From the NCBI GenBank assembly GCA_003139735.1, contig PLGA01000195.1, positions 1 to 10,116 on the forward strand: a stretch of DNA of 10,116 bases, given 5' to 3'. Below the pieces are notes generated by a model. It was not told the origin of the DNA, searched no databases, and worked only from the letters and a program-made list of their open reading frames with translations. This document shows positions 1 through 5,210 of this stretch, one piece after another. Within the stretch, counting starts at the first letter, position 1; each line of letters opens with the position of its first letter. Position numbers and translations under genes: made by a program. This stretch comes from Bryobacterales bacterium (lineage in GTDB: Bacteria; Acidobacteriota; Terriglobia; Bryobacterales; Bryobacteraceae).

Positions 1-765
1 TTCCACATGTGGGCGCCGGACGCCTATGAGGGCGCGCCTACCACCGTCACCGCCTACTTGTCGGTGGCTTCCAAGGCGGCGTCCATCGCGTTTCTGCTGC
101 GCATCTTCCTGGGCCCGCTGGCTTCCGCCCGCCAGGTTTGGGAGCCGTTGCTGGCCGTGGTAGCGGTGGCCACTTTGACCATCGGCAACCTGGCCGCCAT
201 CAATCAGACCAACATCAAGCGGCTGCTGGCCTACAGTTCCATCTCCCACGCGGGCTACATGCTGCTGGGCCTGGTGGCCGGCAACCAGACCGGCATCAAC
301 GGCATTGCGGTGTACGTCATGGTCTACACGTTCATGACGTTAGGCGCCTTTCTGGTGGTGGTGGCGCTGCGGCGCAAGAACATTATCGGCGAGGACCTGG
401 ACGATTTCGCGGGCCTGATGCAGAAAAGCCCCGGCTATGCCCTTCTGATGCTCATCTTCCTGCTCTCGCTGGCCGGCATCCCGCCCACTGCGGGTTTTCT
501 GGGAAAGTATTACATCTTCCTGGCTTTGATCCAGACCGGGCACTACGTGTTGGCGGTGGTGGCCACGTTGTACGTGGCGGTGGCGATTTATTATTACTTC
601 AAGATTGTGAAAAGCATGTTTACCCGCGAGGAGATCGAGGCCTCCCCGGCGGCATCGAGCTTCGGCCTGCGGCTGGCGCTGGGCGTGAGCGGCATTCTGA
701 CACTCTTCATCGGCATCTACCCGGAGCCGTTCCTGAAGCTGGCGCAAACTTCGCTGATGCGGTAA
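1..765 (+). CDS. nuoN: NADH-quinone oxidoreductase subunit N, C-terminal part (5' truncated by window)
   Basis: Membrane subunit of complex I, one of the antiporter-like proton-pumping subunits that use energy from NADH-to-quinone electron transfer. The frame is open from base 1 (residues F-H before MWAPDAYEGAP), so the start lies outside the window; about 254 residues remain of a family usually near 480. Recognisable family blocks are MWAPDAYEGAPTTVTAYLS at the edge, NIKRLLAYSSISHAGYMLLG with the helix-borne Lys, and SLAGIPPTAGFLGKYYIF. About seven hydrophobic helices remain. The TAA stop at 763-765 overlaps the AAGGA (764-768) that serves nuoH, so the two are translated as one operon. Family assignment is secure; NuoN is preferred over NuoL/NuoM because of the AYEGAPTTVTAYLS block and the C-terminus that ends soon after the last helix. 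Confidence 0.95.
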   Translation, partial: FHMWAPDAYEGAPTTVTAYLSVASKAASIAFLLRIFLGPLASARQVWEPLLAVVAVATLTIGNLAAINQTNIKRLLAYSSISHAGYMLLGLVAGNQTGINGIAVYVMVYTFMTLGAFLVVVALRRKNIIGEDLDDFAGLMQKSPGYALLMLIFLLSLAGIPPTAGFLGKYYIFLALIQTGHYVLAVVATLYVAVAIYYYFKIVKSMFTREEIEASPAASSFGLRLALGVSGILTLFIGIYPEPFLKLAQTSLMR

Positions 766-772
766 GGACACT

Positions 773-1948
773 ATGCACGCCATTGTTTCCAACCCTTTAT
801 TTGCGCCCGTCCTGATCACCCTGGTGATCATCGGGGTTTTTCCCCTGGTGGCCGGCTACCTCACGCTGGTGGAGCGCAAGGTGCTGGCGGATTTCCAGGT
901 GCGCCTGGGCCCCATGCGGGCGGGTCCGAATGGGATACTCCAGCCCATTGCCGACGCTCTCAAGCTGCTGCTCAAGGAAGATATCATCCCGGCGGATTCG
1001 GATAAGCTTCTGTTCTGGTTCGCGCCGTGCGTTTCCACGTTTGCATCGCTGACGGCGTTTGCGGTGGTGCCGTTTGCCAAGAACATCGCTGTGGCGGACG
1101 TCAACGTGGGACTGCTGGTGATCTCGTCGATGTCGGCGGTGGGAATCCTGGGCATCATCCTGGGCGGCTGGGCGTCCAACAGCCATTACTCGCTGCTTGG
1201 CGCGCTTCGCAGCGCGGCCCAGCTTGTGAGCTACGAAGTGGCGCTGGCTTTCGCGCTGCTCTCGGGCGTGATGGTGGCGGGCACTCTGAGCATGCAGGGC
1301 ATCGTCAAGGCGCAGTTGGACCACGGCGTCTGGGGCGCGTTCGCCAATTACGGCTTCATGCTCGTACCGTTCGCGGTTTACATCATTGCGGCCACCGCGG
1401 AAACCAATCGCGCTCCTTTCGATCTGCCGGAAGCCGAATCGGAGCTGGTGGCCGGTTTCCACACGGAATACAGCGGCTTTCGTTGGGCGCTCTTCTTCCT
1501 GGCCGAATACACCAACATGGTTGTCGTGTCGTCCGTGGCCGTGACCCTCTTCTTGGGCGGCTGGCTCCGGCCTTTCCCGAACGTGAGCTGGCTGGCCTGG
1601 CCCTTCAACGCCGCCATCCCGGCGATCCTGGTCGCCGGTTCCGGCGCGATGACGCTGCCGTTGGTCAAGAAACTGAAGAATCCGTCGCAACGGATCTGGC
1701 TTGTCCTGGTGGCGGCGGGCCTGATCGTCTGCGGCGCCGTCTTCTTCGTCCCGGTAGTGAACCAGGCCGTCAGCGGCCTTTTCTGGTTCCTTTTCAAGGT
1801 TGCGGGCCTTATTTATCTCCTTATCTGGTTCCGTGGCACGTTCCCCCGTTTCCGGTACGATCAATTGATGAATATCGGCTGGAAGATCGCGATTCCGGTG
1901 GGCATGGCCGCTGTTTTGATCAACGCTGTGCTGGGCATGATCCACTGA
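773..1948 (+). CDS. nuoH: NADH-quinone oxidoreductase subunit H
   Basis: Complex I membrane subunit that contacts the peripheral arm and lines the quinone-binding chamber. The protein is 391 residues, somewhat longer than the 325-350 usual in proteobacteria. Seen in sequence: the LGPMRAGPNGILQPIADALK block at about residues 45-64 (family form RxGPNRxGPxGxLQ), the acidic-rich quinone-chamber loop AETNRAPFDLPEAESEL at 209-225, and EYSGFRWALFFLAEY at 232-246, all family hallmarks. There are about eight or nine hydrophobic helices. Start ATG 773 is chosen because AAGGA lies 4 bases upstream and the protein begins at the expected first helix. It follows nuoN by 7 bases, and no complex I gene follows, so nuoH seems to close this operon. 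In the canonical order nuoH sits between nuoG and nuoI, so the order here is rearranged. Confidence 0.96.
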   Translation: MHAIVSNPLFAPVLITLVIIGVFPLVAGYLTLVERKVLADFQVRLGPMRAGPNGILQPIADALKLLLKEDIIPADSDKLLFWFAPCVSTFASLTAFAVVPFAKNIAVADVNVGLLVISSMSAVGILGIILGGWASNSHYSLLGALRSAAQLVSYEVALAFALLSGVMVAGTLSMQGIVKAQLDHGVWGAFANYGFMLVPFAVYIIAATAETNRAPFDLPEAESELVAGFHTEYSGFRWALFFLAEYTNMVVVSSVAVTLFLGGWLRPFPNVSWLAWPFNAAIPAILVAGSGAMTLPLVKKLKNPSQRIWLVLVAAGLIVCGAVFFVPVVNQAVSGLFWFLFKVAGLIYLLIWFRGTFPRFRYDQLMNIGWKIAIPVGMAAVLINAVLGMIH

Positions 1949-1968
1949 CCTGCGACAATAAGCTGGAA

Positions 1969-2028
1969 GGATGATCGCTCGAAGGCCTCAGTTACCGCGT
2001 CCACCTTGGCTCCCTGGAGCGATCGTCT
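1969..2028 (+). repeat. Inverted repeat / RNA hairpin between nuoH and the sigma factor gene
   Basis: GATCGCTC (1973-1980) and GAGCGATC (2017-2024) are perfect 8-base inverted arms. In RNA the helix extends outward to 12 pairs with G-U pairs (1969-1972 with 2025-2028). The loop is 36 bases and contains AAGG and CCTT (within 1981-2007), which can pair inside it. No T run follows, so it is not a standard intrinsic terminator. It could end the nuo transcript, act in the sigma factor leader, or be an operator. The rest of 1949-2140 holds no ORF I would call and no convincing promoter box. Confidence 0.45.
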
Positions 2029-2140
2029 ATCCGTACTATTTCCCACACGACTTTGTAATCCCCTTGGTAACCTGCTTGTTCGCCGCTACGCCTTTCCTAG
2101 CGATAGAGAAGTCTGCGGGCGCCGGCGTATTTGGGTCGGC

Positions 2141-2728
2141 ATGCTGGTAGACTTCGAGGTAATTAAGCGCGCGCAAACCGGTGATAGCGCGGCTTTTAAC
2201 GAAGTTGTCCTGGCCTATCGGAAGCGTGTTTTAGGGACCATCGCCCGGTCGATTGCCCGTCCTGAGGATGTCGAGGATGTCGCTCAGGAAGTTTTTTTGC
2301 GGTTGTATTTTTCGCTCGAGCAACTTCGAACGCCGGAGGTTTTTGAGCCGTGGCTGTATCGCTTGACGGTGAATGCGGCGTACGACTACCTGCGAAAGCA
2401 GCGCCGCCGGATGGAGTTTCGGATGTCCGACCTGTCCGAACAGCAGGTGATCATGGCGGACGCCGTGGCGGGCGGCAAGATCGAACGGGATGTACAGTAT
2501 CACAAGAAGATTCGGGAATCCGTGGATTCGCTTCTCGGAGCGGTTTCCGAGGCTGATCGAATCCTCCTGATGCTGAAAGAAGTTGACGGTCTTTCGTTGA
2601 AAGAGCTTGAGAAGATTTATAAGGTCAACGAAAATGCTCTTAAGGTCAGGTTATTCAGGGCCCGGCAGCGGGTTCTAAAGGCCTTTGGAGCTGCGAGCAA
2701 AGGCAAGTCGCCGGATAACGCCGGCTAG
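2141..2728 (+). CDS. ECF-type RNA polymerase sigma factor (RpoE-like)
   Basis: Alternative sigma factor that directs RNA polymerase to a stress regulon. With the ATG at 2141 the protein is 195 residues, the usual ECF size. Sigma region 2 spans about residues 20-90: the DVAQEVFLRLY core-binding helix at 46-56, then PWLYRLTVNAAYDYLRKQRRR at 70-90, the -10 recognition segment. Region 4 spans about 126-184, with the helix-turn-helix LSLKELEKIYKVNENALKVR at 151-170. The frame runs back to ATG 2006, but the extra 45 residues are not sigma-like, so 2141 is preferred although its ribosome site (GGGTCGG) is poor. The gene is followed 10 bases later by a one-helix membrane protein and then a Spy-like protein, the usual ECF/anti-sigma layout. 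Target genes cannot be read from the window. Confidence 0.93.
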   Translation: MLVDFEVIKRAQTGDSAAFNEVVLAYRKRVLGTIARSIARPEDVEDVAQEVFLRLYFSLEQLRTPEVFEPWLYRLTVNAAYDYLRKQRRRMEFRMSDLSEQQVIMADAVAGGKIERDVQYHKKIRESVDSLLGAVSEADRILLMLKEVDGLSLKELEKIYKVNENALKVRLFRARQRVLKAFGAASKGKSPDNAG

Positions 2729-2738
2729 CAGAGGACTT

Positions 2739-3077
2739 ATGGATGCAATGCGTGGCAGCGACGAAGAGAGACTCGATGCCTTGTTCCGGGCGTTTCGCGA
2801 TTGCCCCACGCCGGAACCGAGCGTGAATTTCATGCCCACTTTGTGGGCCAGGATCGAATCTCGTCAACGGTTTTCCTTCTCATTCCGACGCATGGCCGGG
2901 GCTTTTGTCACGGCGGCTTTGGCGCTTTCGGTTGCGCTGGGCATATATCTGGCGATTCCTCAGTCCAACCAGGCCTATTACTCCCAGACCTATATTGAAG
3001 CGACTGCTAACAGCAACCTGAATACCGCGGATATCGTCGGCCCGGTGCTTTCGGATCTTTCCGATCCAGGCCGGTGA
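2739..3077 (+). CDS. Small single-pass membrane protein, probable anti-sigma factor
   Basis: A 112-residue protein starting 10 bases after the sigma factor stop. Residues 1-50 are polar and would lie in the cytoplasm, including FMPTLWARIESRQ at 31-43. A transmembrane helix follows at about 53-73, with positive residues (FRRM) just before it, and the last 40 residues would be periplasmic. This is the topology of a membrane anti-sigma that holds the ECF factor until an envelope signal. It has no HxxxCxxC zinc anti-sigma motif and only one Cys (22), so it is not of the ZAS class. The start is either ATG 2739 (AGAGG about 4 bases away) or ATG 2748. The role is inferred from position and topology; the protein itself does not show a definitive domain. 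Confidence 0.75.
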   Translation: MDAMRGSDEERLDALFRAFRDCPTPEPSVNFMPTLWARIESRQRFSFSFRRMAGAFVTAALALSVALGIYLAIPQSNQAYYSQTYIEATANSNLNTADIVGPVLSDLSDPGR

Positions 3078-3084
3078 CCTGACG

Positions 3085-3546
3085 ATGTTGAAAACCAAGA
3101 CCTCCGCGGTACTTTCCTTAGCACTGGTCTTCGTCAGCGGCGGGCTCGTTGGAGTCCTGGCCCACCGGGCGTATATCGTGCGCGCGGCGTCCGTAAACCC
3201 CGAATCGAATCACAAGCTTAGTTCCGCCGACTGGCGCAAGCACGTTCTGGCCGAAATGCGAACCAAGCTCAAGCTGGGTGACGGCCAGACGCAGCAATTG
3301 AACGGGATTTTCGACGAGATGGATGCCCAGGTCCGCGACCTGCGCGCCAAGCGGGACAGCCAGAACCAAGCCCTTCAGAACGACCTTGTTGTGAAAATCA
3401 ACGGCATGCTGCGCCCCGATCAGCGTGAGCTCTACAAACAATATAGAGAAGAGCGCGAAAAGGAGCGGCAGCGCCGCAAGATGCAAGGCCCGCCGGGCGG
3501 TCCGGGCGGCCCACCGCCGGGTCCGCCGCCGCCGGAAACCAAATAA
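3085..3546 (+). CDS. Spy/CpxP-like membrane-anchored helical protein (periplasmic heavy-metal-sensor type)
   Basis: A 153-residue protein with an N-terminal signal anchor (hydrophobic about 8-26) and a highly charged, probably all-helical periplasmic domain. It contains two repeats of the LTxxQ-type segment typical of Spy/CpxP/CnrX relatives: LKLGDGQTQQLNGIFDEMD at 62-80, and MLRPDQRELYKQY at 108-120. The C-terminus (about 134-150) is an almost pure Gly/Pro run, which is probably disordered. Family members bind unfolded envelope proteins or metals and often dampen the envelope-stress sigma or two-component system. It starts 7 bases after the probable anti-sigma gene, so the three genes likely form one operon. 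Chaperone versus sensor role is not decidable from sequence. Confidence 0.8.
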   Translation: MLKTKTSAVLSLALVFVSGGLVGVLAHRAYIVRAASVNPESNHKLSSADWRKHVLAEMRTKLKLGDGQTQQLNGIFDEMDAQVRDLRAKRDSQNQALQNDLVVKINGMLRPDQRELYKQYREEREKERQRRKMQGPPGGPGGPPPGPPPPETK

Positions 3547-3568
3547 AGCCCGGCCTAGGCCGTGGGCT
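3547..3568. terminator. Hairpin between the convergent Spy-like and rpmE genes
   Basis: AGCCC-GGCC, loop TA, GGCC, two bulged bases (GT), GGGCT makes a GC-rich stem readable in either direction. It begins at the last base region of the + gene stop and overlaps the rpmE stop codon (3555-3557). There is no T run on either side, so termination by this hairpin alone is uncertain; with only 8 bases between the two stop codons it is the best bidirectional candidate. Confidence 0.45.
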
Positions 3569-3788
3569 GGGTTGCCTTCGCGCCGCGGGTGGCCTTGTAC
3601 TTCCTCTCAAACCGCTCCACGCGGCCAGCCGTATCGATCAGCTTCTGTTTCCCGGTAAAAAACGGGTGACAGGAGGAGCAGATTTCCACGCGGATATCGC
3701 CCTTGTTCGTGGAGCGCGTCTTGAACGTGTGGCCACAGGCGCAAGTGACGTTAATCTCGTTATAAGCGGGGTGAATACCGACCTTCAC
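3555..3788 (-). CDS. rpmE: 50S ribosomal protein L31, zinc-binding type
   Basis: Ribosomal protein bL31, which bridges the 50S and 30S subunits. It is 77 residues, slightly longer than the usual 66-72 because of a C-terminal [13 protein letters not shown] tail. Zinc ligands are present: Cys16 and Cys18 (TCACGH) and Cys37 and Cys40 ([12 protein letters not shown]), so this is the zinc-containing (C+) form rather than the zinc-starvation form YkgM/RpmE2. The start codon is GTG (3786-3788), supported by AAAGGA about 7 bases upstream and by the family N-terminus MKVGIHP. It is transcribed toward the + strand sigma operon. Its own promoter lies directly upstream, after a terminator that ends the RNA unit at 3831-4072. 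Confidence 0.97.
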   Translation of the reverse strand: MKVGIHPAYNEINVTCACGHTFKTRSTNKGDIRVEICSSCHPFFTGKQKLIDTAGRVERFERKYKATRGAKATQPTA

Positions 3789-3811
3789 GGGGAATCCTTT
3801 CAGGAAAACTC

Positions 3812-3820
3812 AGTATATCA
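3812..3820 (-). promoter_or_regulatory. Extended -10 promoter for rpmE
   Basis: On the minus strand the sequence reads TGATATACT, a TGn extended -10 with TATACT (5 of 6 to TATAAT), lying just after the upstream terminator and about 24 bases before the GTG start. No -35 box is seen, as is common for extended -10 promoters. Transcription would start near 3805, giving a short leader that contains the AAAGGA ribosome site. Confidence 0.5.
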
Positions 3821-3821
3821 G

Positions 3822-3859
3822 ACACAGAAACCCCCGTGGGCCCGAAAGACCCACGGGGG
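3822..3859 (-). terminator. Strong intrinsic terminator ending the structured RNA unit
   Basis: Arms CCCCCGTGGG (3831-3840) and CCCACGGGGG (3850-3859) are perfectly complementary over 10 bases with a 9-base loop. Read on the minus strand the hairpin is followed by TTTCTGTGT, a modest U-rich tail; on the plus strand no T run follows. It therefore most likely stops transcripts that come from the 4072 side before rpmE. Confidence 0.8.
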
Positions 3860-3967
3860 TAGTAGCCTTCGAAGTAAACCTGAGGCTTAGCTGACGCTAG
3901 AGAGGCAGCCGGTCCACAGGAACCTGATCCCGCGACTGAACGGGATCGCTACGTTAGAAGGTCGACT

Positions 3968-4009
3968 TCAACAGTCGGCCACCTCTCGCGGTCGTATATG
4001 ACTATCCAT
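3968..4009 (-). CDS. Possible 13-codon leader-type ORF in the structured RNA
   Basis: ATG at 4009-4007 opens a reading frame for MDSHIRPREVADC, ending at TGA (3970-3968). It is preceded by an extremely strong Shine-Dalgarno sequence, whose GGAGG ends 12 bases before the ATG. The last codons lie in the tRNA-like fold, and the TGA itself sits in the loop of the D-like hairpin, so a translating ribosome would open that fold. After the TGA the same frame stays open for about 26 more codons, to a TAA near 3889. It may be translated for regulation, or may only be a ribosome-docking site. Confidence 0.35.
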   Translation of the reverse strand: MDSHIRPREVADC

Positions 4010-4012
4010 GTT

Positions 4013-4028
4013 GCTGGACCACCTCCTT
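4013..4028 (-). promoter_or_regulatory. Extended Shine-Dalgarno sequence complementary to 16S rRNA 3' end
   Basis: The minus strand reads AAGGAGGTGGTCCAGC, which matches the reverse complement of the conserved 16S 3' end (AAGGAGGTGATCCAGC) at 15 of 16 bases; the single change gives a G-U pair in RNA. Ordinary ribosome sites match 4-7 bases. It would lie close to the 5' end of the RNA. Confidence 0.75.
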
Positions 4029-4040
4029 CTTCAGTTCTCT

Positions 4041-4072
4041 TTTATGCTCTCACGCAAGGGAAAAGTTGTCAA
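4041..4072 (-). promoter_or_regulatory. Promoter of the structured RNA unit
   Basis: A perfect -35 box TTGACA is at 4072-4067 (minus). The best -10 is CATAAA at 4046-4041 (4 of 6), but the spacing is 20 bases, longer than the ideal 17. Transcription would begin near 4034, just before the extended Shine-Dalgarno sequence. It lies after the hydrolase stop codon, so the RNA can be made independently. Confidence 0.5.
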
Positions 4073-4092
4073 ATCGGACCCCACCGATTTCG

Positions 4093-5130
4093 CTACAAAT
4101 TCTTCGCGGCGAACCTGCACATGGCCAACCCGTCGATCAAGTTGAACGGGTACTGGCCCGTGGTGTAATGCCCGCACGGCAGCGTGAAGACCTTGTGCGG
4201 CAGTTTGAGCGTCCGAAAACTCTCCAAGACCTGCCTCGAATACACCGGCCGGAACGTCGTGTCGTAGCGCGCCCAAATCAAAAGGCTGCGCATATCGCGG
4301 CCCTGCAGCCGGTTGAGATAAGAGGCTGGACTGATCACCGACCAATAGCGCCGCAACTCGTCCTGGCTCACGTGGCCGCTAAACCCCTTCCTTACGTTTT
4401 GAGTGGAAAGCCCGGTCCAAACTACATCCGAGAAATACATCGAGACGTGATTGAAGATGCCCGCGCGCACCCGCGCATCGTGGGCCGCCGCGATGAAGGC
4501 GATGCAAGACCCCAGGCTGGTTCCCAGGATGCCGATTCGCGTATAGCCCCGCTGTTCCAGCCAGTCCAGGCACGCCCGCGCATCGATCACCGATTGCCGG
4601 CAGGCGTGGATGGTGCGGCCGACATTGGCGGAGCAATGGTAATCGGCGCGCTCAAGACCGGCCGGCATGCGCTCCGCATGGTACGCCATGGTCATGCGCA
4701 GGGCGCTGACGCCGAAGCGGCTTAGCAGCTTCGCCAGTCCAACATGGCCCTCCGCGTCCGAGTTCCATTGCGGCAACACCACCAGGGCCCGGCCCCCGTC
4801 GTCCGGCGCGGGGAACCAGCGCGCATGAACCGTGTCGTTTTCGGGATCGCCAGAGGGCGCCGGGCTGCTAAAGGTCAGCCGGCCGTCCTGCAGAAGGTAA
4901 TCGCGCACCGGAAGATAGGAAAAAAAGCGGTCCGAGTCCTTCAGGGCTTCCGTCACGAAAGCCGGCAACCGGCGCGCGGCGTCGCCATTCGCATCGAGCG
5001 GAAAGGAGGGGAACCCAATGGCGTGCAGCCACTCGCTGCCCCAATCGAAGGGGCGAACCACGCGGTTGGTGTCGCGTGTGGCCAGATTTCGCTCCCATCG
5101 GTCCATCCAACGCGCGTAGAGTCCTCGCAT
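4093..5130 (-). CDS. Alpha/beta hydrolase (ABHD18-like)
   Basis: A 345-residue serine hydrolase of the alpha/beta fold. The nucleophile elbow is G203-T-S205-L-G207 after the strand RIGIL. A plausible acid is Asp290 (ARYDTTF), and the base is His321 (LPCGHYTTGQYPF), giving the order Ser-Asp-His in the usual positions. The N-terminal 110 residues are not a plain hydrolase core and resemble the eukaryotic and bacterial ABHD18 / DUF2048 group (from memory, not searched). There is no signal peptide, so it is probably cytoplasmic; the substrate is unknown. The ATG at 5128-5130 has only a weak AAGG ten bases upstream. The gene is divergent from the epimerase (80 bases between starts) and is followed by the structured RNA unit on the same strand. 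Confidence 0.85.
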   Translation of the reverse strand: MRGLYARWMDRWERNLATRDTNRVVRPFDWGSEWLHAIGFPSFPLDANGDAARRLPAFVTEALKDSDRFFSYLPVRDYLLQDGRLTFSSPAPSGDPENDTVHARWFPAPDDGGRALVVLPQWNSDAEGHVGLAKLLSRFGVSALRMTMAYHAERMPAGLERADYHCSANVGRTIHACRQSVIDARACLDWLEQRGYTRIGILGTSLGSCIAFIAAAHDARVRAGIFNHVSMYFSDVVWTGLSTQNVRKGFSGHVSQDELRRYWSVISPASYLNRLQGRDMRSLLIWARYDTTFRPVYSRQVLESFRTLKLPHKVFTLPCGHYTTGQYPFNLIDGLAMCRFAAKNL

Positions 5131-5210
5131 GTGCTGAGAACCTTAAGTTTAGCGGAAAAAAGCGGAGCGCCACGCGCCCATGGCGGCCAGCCATCGTAAA
5201 CTGGAAATTC

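Larger units (their letters stand above)
3860..4034 (-). ncRNA. Structured RNA with tRNA-Ser-like segment, unknown family
   Basis: A transcription unit without a sizeable protein, between the hydrolase gene and rpmE. All pairings are on the minus strand. An 11-pair helix (with G-U) closes GAGAGGTGGCC (3987-3977) on GGCTGCCTCTC (3910-3900). Inside it are three hairpins: CGACT/AGTCG with loop GTTGA (3977-3963), GATCCCG/CGGGATC with an 8-base loop (3947-3926), and GGTTC/GGACC with loop CTGT (3924-3911). The layout (closing stem, D-like arm, weak CTTCTAA loop, long extra arm, last arm) and the stretch GAGGTGGCCGA...TTGAAG copy the 5' half of a bacterial tRNA-Ser. It lacks GG in the D loop, a good anticodon stem, a TTCRA T loop and a CCA end, so it is not a working tRNA. 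It could be a known acidobacterial RNA motif that I cannot name with certainty. Confidence 0.6.

Noticed and set aside
797..1945. Long minus-strand open frame opposite nuoH
   Set aside because: It is a mirror of a real membrane-protein gene: Arg/His/Gln/Asp-rich, no family motif, caused by GC-rich third positions.
3831..3859. Riboswitch expression platform directly controlling rpmE
   Set aside because: rpmE has its own extended -10 promoter after this terminator, and no known ligand-binding core is recognisable upstream; read-through control remains possible but is not shown.
3888..3990. Functional tRNA-Ser gene
   Set aside because: No GG in the D loop, the anticodon stem cannot form five pairs, no TTCRA T loop and no CCA end. 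Only the likeness to tRNA-Ser is kept.
4011..4030. Plus-strand text GCTGGACCACCTCCTT looks like the end of a 16S rRNA gene
   Set aside because: Only these 16 bases match; the sequence before them has none of the conserved 16S helix 44/45 text, so it is not an rRNA fragment. It is better read as a Shine-Dalgarno element on the minus strand.
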